This document shows positions 41,516 through 51,093 of a DNA stretch of 64,000 nt, one piece after another. The position numbers and the translations under genes were made by a program. Below the pieces are notes generated by a model. The model had not been told where the DNA came from, searched no databases, and saw nothing but the letters and a program-made list of their open reading frames with translations. This DNA comes from Bhargavaea cecembensis DSE10. GTDB taxonomy: Bacteria; Bacillota; Bacilli; Bacillales_A; Planococcaceae. Each line of letters starts with the position of its first letter. Within the stretch, counting starts at the first letter, position 1. Where the stretch lies: positions 104,153 through 168,152 of the forward strand of contig NZ_AOFT01000008.1 of assembly GCF_000348905.1 (NCBI RefSeq). The letters are read 5' to 3'.

Positions 41516-43165
41516 ATGTTTCAAAACGCCTGGTCCCGGATGTGGGATTGGCACGATGAAGCCAAACGTCTTTTTACATTCTTTATCCGGCCAAACAAAG
41601 TCATGATGAACGCCGAGGGTTCGGGGGCGCCATTCGGTTACACCGGGAAGGATCCGGACAGCAAGCGAAACGAGCGCAGCTATACGACGGCCCAGCTGAT
41701 CGGGCTGATCGCCGGCCCGCTTCTTTTCTTCCTGATTCTCTTCTTCTTTAATCCGGAAGGGCTGTCGCCGGAGGCACGCGCCATCCTGGCGGGAACGGTC
41801 TGGATGGCCGCCTGGTGGATCACGGAAGCGGTGCCGATTCCTGTCACATCCCTGCTGCCGCTTGTCCTCTTCCCGCTTGCCGGCGGACTGGACGTGAAGT
41901 CCACCGCTTCGGCCTACGGTGACGAGAACATTTTCCTCTTCATGGGCGGCTTCATGATCGCGCTCGCGATGGAAAAGTGGAACCTTCACCGGCGAATCGC
42001 GCTCACGATCATTTCGGCAATCGGCACGAACATCAACCGGATCGTTCTCGGCTTCATGGTCGCCACCGGATTCCTGTCAATGTGGATTTCCAATACCGCA
42101 ACGGCGATGATGATGGTGCCGATCGGACTTGCCATCACCTATCAGGTGGCTGACGCCCTGAAAAATGATCCATCGGTCGACACTTCACAAGAAAACTTCG
42201 GTTTCGGCAAGGCGCTGATGCTGGGGATTGCCTACTCCGCTTCTGTCGGCGGGATCGCGACGCTGATCGGCACGCCGCCGAACACCGCGCTCGCAGCTGC
42301 GATGGAAAAGATGTACGGCATCGAGATCTCCTTCGGCCAGTGGATGCTCTTCGGAACGCCGTTCGCCTGGCTGTTCATCCTCCTGATCTGGCTGTACCTC
42401 GTGAAGATTGCCTTTCCGCAGAAAATCAAAGAACTGCCCGGCGGACGCGAGATGATCCTTGCCGAGAAAGAGAAACTGGGCAGTGCCTCTACCGAGGAAA
42501 AATTGGTGTTCACTGTCTTTGTTCTCGCGGCACTATCCTGGATCACGCGTTCGTTCTTCCTGCAGAACTTCCTGCCGGGCATCAGTGACGGCGTCATTGC
42601 GATGCTTTTTGCGATCGTCCTGTTTGTGATCCCTGCCGTCAACGTGAAGGGCGACCGGCTGCTTGACTGGGAGACGGCCGTCAAACTTCCATGGGGCATC
42701 CTGCTTCTCTTCGGCGGCGGCCTTGCGATAGCGGCAGGCTTTGTCGGATCGGGGCTTTCCGAATGGATCGGCGGACAGCTGACTGCTCTGGATGCCGTCC
42801 CGCTGATCGTCGTGATCATCGTTGTCACGGCACTGGTCATCTTCCTGACCGAAATCACGTCCAACACCGCGACAGCGGCAATGATGTATCCGATCATGGG
42901 CGCCCTTGCCGTCGCGCTTGACGTCCATCCGTTCGCGCTTATGGTCGCTGCCGGCGTTGCCGCTTCCTGTGCTTTCATGCTGCCGGTTGCAACACCGCCG
43001 AACGCGGTCGTGTTCGGTTCCGGCTACCTGCGGATTCCCGATATGGCGAAGGCGGGACTTGCCCTCAACATCATGGGCATCGTCCTCGTCCCGCTGTTTA
43101 TCTGGTTCCTGCTGCCGGCCGTGTTCGGCATCGACCTGAACACACTGCCGGAGTTCCTTAAATAA
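41516..43165 (+). CDS. SLC13/DASS family sodium:dicarboxylate symporter
   Basis: A 549-residue transporter with about 12 helices. WISNTATAMMMVPIG and ITSNTATAAMMYPIM are the twin SNT motifs that bind the carboxylate and sodium, and GTPPNTALAAAMEK and VATPPNAVVFGSGYL follow each, as in SdcS and VcINDY. It imports C4-dicarboxylates such as succinate with sodium. Start at 41516 after AAAGGGGG; the first 55 residues are hydrophilic, longer than in SdcS. Confidence 0.88.
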   Translation: MFQNAWSRMWDWHDEAKRLFTFFIRPNKVMMNAEGSGAPFGYTGKDPDSKRNERSYTTAQLIGLIAGPLLFFLILFFFNPEGLSPEARAILAGTVWMAAWWITEAVPIPVTSLLPLVLFPLAGGLDVKSTASAYGDENIFLFMGGFMIALAMEKWNLHRRIALTIISAIGTNINRIVLGFMVATGFLSMWISNTATAMMMVPIGLAITYQVADALKNDPSVDTSQENFGFGKALMLGIAYSASVGGIATLIGTPPNTALAAAMEKMYGIEISFGQWMLFGTPFAWLFILLIWLYLVKIAFPQKIKELPGGREMILAEKEKLGSASTEEKLVFTVFVLAALSWITRSFFLQNFLPGISDGVIAMLFAIVLFVIPAVNVKGDRLLDWETAVKLPWGILLLFGGGLAIAAGFVGSGLSEWIGGQLTALDAVPLIVVIIVVTALVIFLTEITSNTATAAMMYPIMGALAVALDVHPFALMVAAGVAASCAFMLPVATPPNAVVFGSGYLRIPDMAKAGLALNIMGIVLVPLFIWFLLPAVFGIDLNTLPEFLK

Positions 43166-43171
43166 GAACGG

Positions 43172-43207
43172 AAAAAGCCATGCATCCGCTTTGGATGCAT
43201 GGCTTTT
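43172..43207. terminator. Bidirectional terminator
   Basis: AAAAGCCATGCATCC with its complement around a 5-base loop, flanked by A- and T-runs. Confidence 0.85.
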
Positions 43208-43226
43208 CATATGGATTCATAGGGTA

Positions 43227-44435
43227 TTACGCGCGTGCCGCAAGCCGCTTCCTCGCGGCGATGGCAAACGCCAGATAAACGACCGGGATGATCGCTGCGA
43301 ACAAGACGAGGAGCGTCCAGCCGCCCGCCGCCCAGAGCGGCGACAGCAGCGTGCTCCCTGCAGCAACACCGACATAATAGGAAACGAGATAAAGGCTGGA
43401 GGCACTTCCCTTATGGTGGGTCGCATCACGGCCTACGGTGGCAGCAGTGAGCGAATGGGCGGTAAAGAAGCCGAGGCAGATCACGCACAGCCCGATGACT
43501 ATCATGGCGACACTTTCCGCAAGCGTGATCAGGATCCCCGCCGATAGGATAAGCACACCCGCCATCCGGACGGGCCGGATGCCTAGCCGGTCGGACAGCC
43601 AGCCTGCCAAAGGCGAGCCGATCACGCCGATGCCATAGGCAAAGTATGTATAGGAGATGGCTTCAAGTGACAGGCCGAACGGATCTCCCTGCAGATGGAA
43701 CGGCAGGAATGTCCAGACACCGGTAAAGCTTAATTGAAGGACGATCCCGAGACCGAACGAGATAAGCAGGAGCGGATTCTTGAGATGGAACAGGAACGCC
43801 TCCATGTCCTGCCGGGCGGTGCCGTCCGCCGCCTCAAACCGCCTGGACTTCGGCAGCAGGAAGATGACCGCAGCGGCGATCAGTGCCCCGGCGATCCCCA
43901 GGCCGTAGAACGCCGTCTGCCAGGAGTAGTGTTCGGTGACATACCCCGTCAGCACCCTTCCCGCCATCCCGCCAAGTGCGTTCGTCGAGATATAAAGCGA
44001 GGTCGCAAAGCTGACGCTTTTCCGGTCCACTTCCTCGCTGATGTAGGCGATTGCCGCCGCCGGAACCCCGGCGAGCGTGAAACCCTGCAGGAATCGGAGA
44101 ATGAGAATCAGCCAGAACGAATCGGTGAGCGGCATGATGAAAAACGGAATGACCGAAAGCGCGACCGACCATTTGATGTAAAGCGTCCGCCCGTGCCGGT
44201 CGGACAGGAAGCTGATGACGAGCAGGCCGAAGATCAGCCCGAGCGTTGTAAGGGAGACGGACAAACTGGAAGAGGAGACCGATACGCCGAACTCCTCCGT
44301 GAAAAGCGGCAGGAGCGGCTGCGTCGTATACATTGCAGCAAACACAAACAGCGAGGCAAATCCCAGTGCCCCGATAATCTTCCAGAATGCGGCATCCCTC
44401 ATCGTATATGCGGGCCGTTCTGTCCGGTTCTCCAT
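43227..44435 (-). CDS. MFS transporter, YnfM-like
   Basis: A 402-residue major facilitator with 12 helices; SFLSDRHGRTLYIKWSVAL holds the loop 2-3 motif, and the N-terminal YTTQPLLPLFTEEFGVS is typical of the YnfM/AraJ-like group of presumed exporters. The start at 44435 follows GGGAAG. Substrate unknown. It diverges from the sugar dehydrogenase gene. Confidence 0.82.
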   Translation of the reverse strand: MENRTERPAYTMRDAAFWKIIGALGFASLFVFAAMYTTQPLLPLFTEEFGVSVSSSSLSVSLTTLGLIFGLLVISFLSDRHGRTLYIKWSVALSVIPFFIMPLTDSFWLILILRFLQGFTLAGVPAAAIAYISEEVDRKSVSFATSLYISTNALGGMAGRVLTGYVTEHYSWQTAFYGLGIAGALIAAAVIFLLPKSRRFEAADGTARQDMEAFLFHLKNPLLLISFGLGIVLQLSFTGVWTFLPFHLQGDPFGLSLEAISYTYFAYGIGVIGSPLAGWLSDRLGIRPVRMAGVLILSAGILITLAESVAMIVIGLCVICLGFFTAHSLTAATVGRDATHHKGSASSLYLVSYYVGVAAGSTLLSPLWAAGGWTLLVLFAAIIPVVYLAFAIAARKRLAARA

Positions 44436-44543
44436 CCACAACACTTCCCATCCACTGATTCTTCCATTATAGCAAAGAGGCGGCAGGACGGAAAAAAGAG
44501 CAGCGGGTATGATAGTGAAAACGAGAAGATAAGGAGGATCCGG

Positions 44544-45617
44544 ATGAAGCGGTTGGCGGTTGTGTGTTGTTTTTTCCTGCTGGTCATGGCAGGCTGTTCG
44601 GACGGAGCGGAGGAGGCGGTTGAACCCGTTGAAGAAAGTACCGGGCAGGAACAGGCTGTTCTGGAAGGGATGCAGGAAGAGATCGTAGAAGTCGCAACGG
44701 GCCTGCGTTCGCCGTGGTCAATCGACCGGCACGGGGGTACGTTCTACATCTCCGAACGGGGCGGGACCATCGCGGAAATCGGAGCGGACGGGACAGTAAG
44801 CCGGCTGGATGCCGGGCTTTCCGCCCCGCTGTCCGGAGCGGCGGAGGCGGGCCTGATGGGCTTTGTGCTGAAGCCCGGATTTGACGGAAACCGGGAAGCG
44901 TTTGCCTATTACACATATGAGGGGCCAAACGGTCCGGTGAACCGGATTGTCACGCTCAGGCGCGGCGATGCCGGCTGGCGGGAGACGGACATCCATCTGG
45001 ACATGGTGATGTCGGGGCCCGTTCACCACGGGGGCAGGCTTGCCCTGTCCCCGGACGGCACCCTTTTCGCGACAGTCGGTGACCGGCTCGAACCCGGCAC
45101 CGCACAGGATCCGGAGTCGCTGAACGGCAAAATTCTCCGATTGAATGAAGCCGGCGAATTCGAAGTGTACACGCTGGGACACCGGAATCCTCAGGGGCTC
45201 GCCTGGGACGAAAACGGTGTGATGTATGCAACCGAGCACGGCCAGTCTGCAAACGATGAACTGAACCGCATTGAGGAAGGCCGGAACTACGGCTGGCCGG
45301 TGATCCAGGGGACGCAACAGCGGGAAGGCATGGAGCGGCCTCTTGCGACCTCGGGAGACAATGAGACCTGGGCACCGTCCGGACTGGCCTATCATGATGG
45401 CCAGCTTTATGCGGGGGCCCTCCGGGGAGAAGCGGTCCTTGTGTTCGACCCGGGGACCGGCAGCCTTCTCCGGAGGATCGAAGGGTACGGCCGTGTGCGG
45501 GATGTGTTTTCGGACGGAGACTCGGTTTATTTCATCACCAACAATACCGACGGCCGCGGAAATCCACAGGAAGGTGACGACCGGCTCATGGAAATCAAAC
45601 ACCCGGGCAGCGGCTGA
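44544..45617 (+). CDS. PQQ-dependent sugar dehydrogenase (soluble aldose type), lipoprotein
   Basis: A 357-residue lipoprotein: signal peptide MKRLAVVCCFFLLVMAGC with lipobox, a short acidic linker, then a six-bladed beta-propeller starting LRSPWSIDRHGGTFYISERG. HHGGRLALSPDGTLFATVGD, GHRNPQGLAWDENGVMYATE (with the catalytic His) and NYGWPVIQG match the PQQ glucose/aldose dehydrogenase family (Asd, YliI). It would oxidise sugars at the outer face of the membrane. PQQ synthesis genes are not seen. Start chosen from AAGGAGG, not the far upstream frame. Confidence 0.85.
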   Translation: MKRLAVVCCFFLLVMAGCSDGAEEAVEPVEESTGQEQAVLEGMQEEIVEVATGLRSPWSIDRHGGTFYISERGGTIAEIGADGTVSRLDAGLSAPLSGAAEAGLMGFVLKPGFDGNREAFAYYTYEGPNGPVNRIVTLRRGDAGWRETDIHLDMVMSGPVHHGGRLALSPDGTLFATVGDRLEPGTAQDPESLNGKILRLNEAGEFEVYTLGHRNPQGLAWDENGVMYATEHGQSANDELNRIEEGRNYGWPVIQGTQQREGMERPLATSGDNETWAPSGLAYHDGQLYAGALRGEAVLVFDPGTGSLLRRIEGYGRVRDVFSDGDSVYFITNNTDGRGNPQEGDDRLMEIKHPGSG

Positions 45618-45638
45618 ACGCCGTACCCGGGTGTCATT
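45599..45638. terminator. Bidirectional terminator overlapping the sugar dehydrogenase stop
   Basis: ACACCCGGG pairs with CCCGGGTGT around AGCGGC/GCCGT; T-rich on the right, and the left arm is inside the last codons. Confidence 0.7.
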
Positions 45639-46478
45639 TTAATTATCAGATTGTAAGGTGACGGAAACGATCTCCGGCGTATTGAGGAGTCGGAGCGGAA
45701 CCTGGCTGTTGCCAAGCCCGCGGCTGATGACAAGCTGCGTGCCGCCCTGTCCGTGGATGCCCGATGTCAGTTCCGGGAACCAGCCCTGCCCGGGTGAGTT
45801 GAGCCCGCCGACAAATGGAATGCGGACCTGGCCGCCATGCGCATGTCCCGAAAAAACGAGCGGGATGTCCATATCGGCGTATGTCCCGAACTGCTCCGGC
45901 CGGTGGGCAAGCAGAATGGTGAACATTCCCTGCGGGACTTCCGCGGTCGCCTGCTCAATTGCATGGCGGGTGAACGCATCCTCCCCTTCCGTGCCGACGC
46001 CGGTAAGCGGATCATCGATGCCCGCGATCGCGATGCTGCTGTTGCCCGAGCCGACCATCATCGCCTGGTTCCGGAGCACGTGGACACCCGCCTCCGAGAG
46101 GGCGGATGTGATTTCATCGACTTCATTGGTCGCGACTTCATGGTTGCCGGTCACGTAGAAAACCTCCGCCATGCCGGTGAATGCGGAAACCATTGCCATG
46201 CTGCGTTCCAGGTCATACCGGTTGCTGTCGATAAAATCCCCTGTCAGGAAGATATAATCCGGATTTTCCCCGCGGACAGCCTCGATCAGATCCGCCTGCC
46301 CCCCGCCGAACTCCGCGTCATGGACATCCGAGACCTGGACGATTTTCAGTCCATCGAATGACTCGGGGATCCGGTTGTCCGACACGGTGTAGTCAGTCAC
46401 CGACAGCCGTCCGTTATCATAGACGATATAAGCGGCGGCCGCCGCAATCAGCAGCAGGAACAGGAGAAATTTCTTCAT
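45639..46478 (-). CDS. Metallophosphoesterase, membrane-anchored (YkuE/YaeI-like)
   Basis: A 279-residue calcineurin-like protein: N-terminal helix, then VQVSDVHDAEFG, FLTGDFID, VTGNHEVA and FSGHAHGGQVRIP, i.e. the five metal-binding blocks D-x-H, GD, GNH, H and GHxH. YkuE-type enzymes act at the cell envelope. Start at 46478 after GAAAGGAAG. Convergent with the dehydrogenase. Confidence 0.88.
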   Translation of the reverse strand: MKKFLLFLLLIAAAAAYIVYDNGRLSVTDYTVSDNRIPESFDGLKIVQVSDVHDAEFGGGQADLIEAVRGENPDYIFLTGDFIDSNRYDLERSMAMVSAFTGMAEVFYVTGNHEVATNEVDEITSALSEAGVHVLRNQAMMVGSGNSSIAIAGIDDPLTGVGTEGEDAFTRHAIEQATAEVPQGMFTILLAHRPEQFGTYADMDIPLVFSGHAHGGQVRIPFVGGLNSPGQGWFPELTSGIHGQGGTQLVISRGLGNSQVPLRLLNTPEIVSVTLQSDN

Positions 46479-46630
46479 TGCAGTCTTCCTTTCTCCCAAG
46501 AAAACGGGAGTTTCAAAGTGTTCTCATTGTACCGCATGAGGACTGATGACGGAAATGAAATCCGGCTTTCAGAATTGTACGAAGATGGATGGTGGAACAT
46601 GACGGGCGAAGGAAGGCAACCGGGTTAGTC

Positions 46631-46693
46631 CGCGGCAGCAATGTCTGAATTCGCGGCCGCAACTCGGGATTTCGCGACCGCCACACAAAAAAC
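46631..46693. repeat. Imperfect 21-bp tandem repeats, three units
   Basis: CGCGGC-type units start at 46631, 46652 and 46673, a constant 21-bp period (unit 2 starts CGCGGCCGCAAC). They lie in a 246-bp gap just outside the opuC terminator. Nothing coding is seen. Confidence 0.5.
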
Positions 46694-46718
46694 GCCCCCG
46701 CGTGTCGTTGCGGGGGCG
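46686..46718 (-). terminator. Terminator of the opuC operon
   Basis: CGCCCCCGC pairs with GCGGGGGCG, then TTTTTT on the minus strand. Confidence 0.8.
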
Positions 46719-46724
46719 GCTCTG

Positions 46725-47402
46725 TCACGTATTCGCTGTGCCGGTTTTGGCGGCCCGCTTCTGGTTGGCGGGCGATAGGGCTTTTTCAATCCAGCCCATG
46801 ACAACGTCCGCGATAACAGCCATGAGGGCGGTCGGGATGGCGCCGGCGAGAATGATGGCTGCGCCGTCTGTAACGTTCGTGCCCCGGATGATGATCGATC
46901 CGAGGCCCCCGCCGCCGATAAACGCGCCGATTGTGGCGACACCGATTGCTATGATCAGCGCTGTGCGCAGGCCCGCCATGATGACCGATAGCGACAGCGG
47001 CAGTTCCACCATGAACAGCCGCTGGGCACCCGTCATCCCCATGGCGCGTCCCGCCTCCAGGATCGAACTGTCGACGCTCCGGATGCCGGTGTAGGTGTTC
47101 CGGATGATCGGCAGGAGCGAGTAGAGAAACAGACTCATGACGACCGTGTTGGCGCCTAGCCCCATGGCGAGCATGAGGACCGCGAGCATCGCGAGCGCCG
47201 GGATGGTCTGGATCAGGTTGGCCGCCGTGAGCACCCAGCCGCTCAGCTTGCCGTATCGGGCGATCAGGATGCCTGCCGGGATGCCGACAATGGCGGCAAA
47301 CAGCACGCCGTAGGCCGACATGAGGAAATGGCGGATGAATTGCTCCATGACGTAGGATCCGTTCAGCTGATAGTAATTCCACAGTTCCTGGATGGTCTCC
47401 AT
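46725..47402 (-). CDS. opuCD: Osmoprotectant ABC permease OpuCD
   Basis: A 225-residue permease with 5-6 helices; [20 protein letters not shown] and SLLPIIRNTYTGIRSVD are typical of OpuC/OpuB permeases. Start at 47402 after GGGGGA. It is the last gene of opuCABCD and forms the translocation path with OpuCB. Confidence 0.88.
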   Translation of the reverse strand: METIQELWNYYQLNGSYVMEQFIRHFLMSAYGVLFAAIVGIPAGILIARYGKLSGWVLTAANLIQTIPALAMLAVLMLAMGLGANTVVMSLFLYSLLPIIRNTYTGIRSVDSSILEAGRAMGMTGAQRLFMVELPLSLSVIMAGLRTALIIAIGVATIGAFIGGGGLGSIIIRGTNVTDGAAIILAGAIPTALMAVIADVVMGWIEKALSPANQKRAAKTGTANT

Positions 47403-47406
47403 TCCA

Positions 47407-48333
47407 TCACTCCCCCTTGTCCCTGAAATAGTTGTGTTCCTCGAGGAATTCTTTTGCAACGATGGCCGGCTCTTTCTTATTGACGTCGGCCTCGTAGTTC
47501 AGCAAGGTCATTGTCTCCGCATCGATCGTGCCGGCCATGCGCCGGAGCAGTTCGTCCAGTTCCGGGTGTTTCTCGATCACGTCTTTGCGCGTGACGGGCG
47601 ACGTTTCATACGGCGGGAAAAAGCGCTTATCGTCTTCGAGCGTCTTCAGGTTGAACGCTTTAAGCCGCCCGTCCGTACTGTAGGCCAGGACGACATCCAT
47701 CTTGCCGCTTTTGACCGCCTGGTAGACGAGCCCGATCGACATCGGAAGTGCCTCACCGAATTCAAATCCATAGGCTTCAATAAAGCCCGGGTATCCGTCC
47801 CCCTGGCGGTTCAGCCAGTTGTTGTCCACGCCGAGCGTCAGGCTGTCGGCGACTTTCTCCAGGTCGGAGACCGTCTCGAGCCCTTCCGCTTCCGCGAGTT
47901 CCGCCGTCACGGTGAACGCATAGGTGTTCTGAAAACCGTACGAGTCATACCAAATCTGGTCAAAGCGCTCGTCAAATTCCTTCTGGACAAATGCCATTGC
48001 TTCATCAGGATCCTTCATGGGTTCGACATCAAGAATGGACGCCATGTCGGTGCCTGTATAACGGGCCGCGGTGATATCCACCTGCCCGTCGGTAAGCGCC
48101 TGATGCTGGATGATCGAGGTGCCGAGGTTTTCGACCATCTCCACTTTCAGGTCGGTTTCCTCCTCGATCAGGTGACGCAGCATATGGCCGAGCACCTGCG
48201 TCTCGGTATGGGTCAGCGTAGAGATGCGGATCGTGCCGTCCGCGCCGCCCCCGAGCCCCGGGAGCGCGCAGCCCGCAAGAAGGGCGGCAACAAGCGCGGC
48301 GATCAGACCGGTCCGAAAAAGACGGTTCTTCAT
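47407..48333 (-). CDS. opuCC: Osmoprotectant-binding lipoprotein OpuCC
   Basis: A 308-residue lipoprotein (lipobox LLAGC) of the QAT-type binding fold that captures glycine betaine, carnitine or choline: YTGTDMASIL, FDQIWYDSYGFQNTYAF and VVLAYSTDGRLKAFNLKTLE-type segments. ATG at 48333 overlaps the stop of opuCB (TGATG). Confidence 0.88.
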   Translation of the reverse strand: MKNRLFRTGLIAALVAALLAGCALPGLGGGADGTIRISTLTHTETQVLGHMLRHLIEEETDLKVEMVENLGTSIIQHQALTDGQVDITAARYTGTDMASILDVEPMKDPDEAMAFVQKEFDERFDQIWYDSYGFQNTYAFTVTAELAEAEGLETVSDLEKVADSLTLGVDNNWLNRQGDGYPGFIEAYGFEFGEALPMSIGLVYQAVKSGKMDVVLAYSTDGRLKAFNLKTLEDDKRFFPPYETSPVTRKDVIEKHPELDELLRRMAGTIDAETMTLLNYEADVNKKEPAIVAKEFLEEHNYFRDKGE

Positions 48334-48986
48334 CACGCCTCCCCCCTTTCCAGACGGATACCAAGCGGTGTTGCCGCTTTTTCCAGCTTGCCGAGAATCC
48401 AGTCGAGCAAAATGGCGAGAAGCGTGACCGGCACCGCTCCGCCGATGATCAGATCCGGACGGAACAGGTTCAGCCCGTCAAAGATAAAGTCCCCGAGCCC
48501 GCCTCCTCCGATAAATGAGGCAAGCGTCGCCCAGCCGATCAGATAGACCGCGGTCATCCGGATCCCTGCCATGATGACGGGAACCGCCAGCGGCAGCTCG
48601 ACACGCGTCGTCCGCTGAAACGCCGTCATGCCCATCCCGCGCGATGCTTCCAGCAGGTTCGGATCCACATTTTTCACGCCGATGTATGTATTCCGGAGGA
48701 TCGGCAGCATGGAGTAAAGAAACAGCGCGACGATCGCCGGGACTTTCCCGATTCCGAGGAGTGGAATGAAGAATGCGAGGATGGCGAGGCTGGGGAACGT
48801 CTGGACGACACCGGCGATGCCCATGATAAGCCCGGCGATCTTCGGCAGGCGCACAAGCAGGATGCCGAGCGGCACCGCAACAATCACGCCCAGTGCGAGA
48901 GCGGCAAACGAAATGAACAGGTGCTCCCACGTCTTTTCGAACAAAAGTGCACCGTACTCGGAGAAGAAATTCCCGATACTGTCCAT
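48333..48986 (-). CDS. opuCB: Osmoprotectant ABC permease OpuCB
   Basis: A 217-residue permease, the same length as B. subtilis Opu[22 protein letters not shown] and [20 protein letters not shown] with [15 protein letters not shown] identify the family. Coupled to opuCA by a one-base overlap. Confidence 0.88.
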   Translation of the reverse strand: MDSIGNFFSEYGALLFEKTWEHLFISFAALALGVIVAVPLGILLVRLPKIAGLIMGIAGVVQTFPSLAILAFFIPLLGIGKVPAIVALFLYSMLPILRNTYIGVKNVDPNLLEASRGMGMTAFQRTTRVELPLAVPVIMAGIRMTAVYLIGWATLASFIGGGGLGDFIFDGLNLFRPDLIIGGAVPVTLLAILLDWILGKLEKAATPLGIRLERGEA

Positions 48987-50146
48987 CAGGCTCCCTCCCC
49001 GTCAGCCATTCCGGAAGATTCATCTTCCGCATCTCCCCAGACGGAGTCGTAGAGGACATCGACAAGACTTGTCCGGGTGAGGATGCCGGCCAGATGTTTC
49101 CGATCGTCCACGACCGGGACGTATTTGAGGCCGCGGACAAGGATATTGCGTGTTGCATCACGGAGAAGGGTATCCGCCCGTACGGTCGGGACATCCGTCT
49201 CCATAATATCTGCGACGGCTGCATCCCAATTTTTGTGCCGCTCGATCATTTCGACCGTCACCCAGCCGCGGAACACGCCCGCCCCGTCCGTCACAAGCAG
49301 GGAATCAACCCGGCGTCTCCGCATGATCTTGACGGCCTGGGACAGGGTTTCGCCCATGCCGACCGAAACCGGATCGGGATTCATGATCTGGCCGACTGTC
49401 TGGAGCTGCTGTCTCGCCTGGGCGAGGCGTTCCTTGCCGATAAAGTCTTCAACGAATTCATCGGCCGGATTGCGGAGAATCTCATCGGGCGATCCGACCT
49501 GCACGATTTTCCCCGCACGCATGATGACGACTTTGTCGGCCAGCTTCAGCGCTTCATCCATGTCATGGGTAACAAAGATAATGGTCTTGCCAAGCGTCTG
49601 CTGAAGATGCTTGAACTCGGCCTGCAGCGAATCACGGGTGATCGGGTCAAGCGCGCCGAACGGCTCGTCCATGAGAATCAGCGGCGGATCGGAGGCGAGT
49701 GCACGCAGGACACCGATCCGCTGCTGCTGGCCGCCGCTCAGCTCATGCGGATAGCGATCCAGGAATTCTTTTGGCATATTGACGAGTTCCATCAGTTCTT
49801 CCGCCCGCCCGTTCCGTTCTTCCGCAGGCATGCCCTTGAGCCGCGGGACGAGTGCAATATTGTCGCGGATTGTCATATGCGGAAACAGGCCGATCTGCTG
49901 GATGACATAGCCGATCGACCGCCGGAGCTCGACCACGTTTTTGTCGAGCAGGTTCTCTCCGTTCAGAAGGATCTTCCCTTCCGTCGGGCGGACCAGCCGG
50001 TTGATCATTTTCATGGTCGTCGTCTTTCCGCATCCGCTGGGGCCGATCAGGCAGACAAACTCTCCTTCTTCAATCTCAAGATTCAGATGGTCGACGGCTC
50101 GCTTGCCGCCTGCATAGACCTTTGAGACATTATCAAACACAAGCAT
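48986..50146 (-). CDS. opuCA: Osmoprotectant ABC ATPase OpuCA (with CBS domains)
   Basis: A 386-residue ATPase: Walker [29 protein letters not shown] and a C-terminal pair of CBS domains (about 250-375), which sense ionic strength or c-di-AMP in relatives. The start at 50146 follows GGGGG. First gene of the opuC operon; a hairpin and an extended -10 lie upstream. Confidence 0.9.
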   Translation of the reverse strand: MLVFDNVSKVYAGGKRAVDHLNLEIEEGEFVCLIGPSGCGKTTTMKMINRLVRPTEGKILLNGENLLDKNVVELRRSIGYVIQQIGLFPHMTIRDNIALVPRLKGMPAEERNGRAEELMELVNMPKEFLDRYPHELSGGQQQRIGVLRALASDPPLILMDEPFGALDPITRDSLQAEFKHLQQTLGKTIIFVTHDMDEALKLADKVVIMRAGKIVQVGSPDEILRNPADEFVEDFIGKERLAQARQQLQTVGQIMNPDPVSVGMGETLSQAVKIMRRRRVDSLLVTDGAGVFRGWVTVEMIERHKNWDAAVADIMETDVPTVRADTLLRDATRNILVRGLKYVPVVDDRKHLAGILTRTSLVDVLYDSVWGDAEDESSGMADGEGA

Positions 50147-50192
50147 TCCAAAACCCCCGTCTTCTCTTTTATCGTTGATATAATTGACTCTA

Positions 50193-50223
50193 AAAAGGTC
50201 CACCCATTTTGGTGAACCTTTTT
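50193..50223 (-). terminator. Hairpin between the 142-aa gene and opuCA
   Basis: AAAAAGGTTCACC pairs with GGTGGACCTTTTT. It terminates the upstream 142-aa gene; because an extended -10 (TGCTATAAT, minus, 50235-50227) lies just before it, it may also sit at the 5' end of an opuC transcript. Confidence 0.6.
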
Positions 50224-50247
50224 ATTATTATAGCATATGTTGTTTTT

Positions 50248-50676
50248 CTACTTCAGATATTTCTGATAAACGGAGGTCTGGCTACTGAATCCAAGGATTC
50301 CTCTGCGCTCTTCTGCAACGTCGACCTCATCCGGAGACACTTCGATGATGAACTCATGCCGGCCGTACGGCTTTACCTCCACATCATTCCGGACATAAGG
50401 GTCGCTTGTAACCATGACGAGTTTTCCATCCCGGGTCTCGCCTTCGATGGTAAATCGGTGGCTTTTATAGACCGTATAGGGGATGATTTCGTAGGCATCC
50501 TCCAGCTCTTTCACCGATACTTCCCGAATATAGCGGCCCGGGCGTCCTTCCTGTGGCCGAAAGCCTTCGTCCGCAAGAGAAGGATCATCTGTGGTCAAGT
50601 AATAAATCCGCTGGTAAGATGCAAGCTCATAGTCCCTGCCCTGCCACTTGGCATACCTGCCCTTTCTCAACTTCAT
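50248..50676 (-). CDS. Hypothetical protein, 142 aa
   Basis: A charged, soluble, beta-rich protein (MKLRKGRYAKWQGRDYELAS; IREVSVKELEDAYEI). No family recognised and no signal peptide. A good promoter and ribosome site support it as real. Confidence 0.6.
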   Translation of the reverse strand: MKLRKGRYAKWQGRDYELASYQRIYYLTTDDPSLADEGFRPQEGRPGRYIREVSVKELEDAYEIIPYTVYKSHRFTIEGETRDGKLVMVTSDPYVRNDVEVKPYGRHEFIIEVSPDEVDVAEERRGILGFSSQTSVYQKYLK

Positions 50677-50711
50677 TTCACTCCCGCCTTTCCCCGTTCT
50701 CTTTTTCTTCC

Positions 50712-50740
50712 AGTATAAATTTATTAGAAAATTCTTTCAA
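50712..50740 (-). promoter_or_regulatory. SigA promoter of the 142-aa gene
   Basis: Minus strand TTGAAA (50740-50735), 17 bp, TATACT (50717-50712). Confidence 0.65.
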
Positions 50741-50816
50741 CGATAATTAGTCATGTTTTTTGGTTTTTCCCGTATCTTTTTGGTTTTTCGCCAACAGACT
50801 TTCGACCCATTTTAGG

Positions 50817-50849
50817 CAAAAAAATACCGGGGAGGCATTGCCTCCCCGG
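50817..50849 (-). terminator. Terminator of csbD
   Basis: CCGGGGAGGC with its complement and TATTTTTTT on the minus strand. Confidence 0.8.
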
Positions 50850-50860
50850 CTTAAAGGTAC

Positions 50861-51058
50861 TTATCGCTCGCCATCGGAGAATCGGTCCTTGAAATCCCCG
50901 ATCTTGTCCTGGACATTGCCTTTGGCTTTGTCGTACTTGCCATCGGCCTGCATGGAGGCATCATTCGTGGCGTTGCCCCATTGGTCTTTTGCTTCACCTT
51001 TTACTTTGTTGACAGCGCCTTTCATTTTATCGGAAAAGCCATTGTCCTTGTCTGCCAT
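50861..51058 (-). CDS. CsbD family stress protein
   Basis: A 65-residue hydrophilic protein with the CsbD repeats KMKGAVNKVKGEAKDQWGNA and KYDKAKGNVQDKIGDFKDRF. CsbD is a SigB-regulated protein of unknown function. It lies 35 bp after the YflT-YsnF gene on the same strand, so it probably shares the SigB-type promoter there. Confidence 0.88.
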   Translation of the reverse strand: MADKDNGFSDKMKGAVNKVKGEAKDQWGNATNDASMQADGKYDKAKGNVQDKIGDFKDRFSDGER

Positions 51059-51093
51059 CTTGCATTCCTCCTTGCTGAATGAGTCTCTCTGGC

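Noticed and set aside
43734..44543. Long N-terminal extension of the sugar dehydrogenase frame
   Set aside because: It is antisense to the MFS gene; the lipoprotein signal and AAGGAGG site place the start at 44544.
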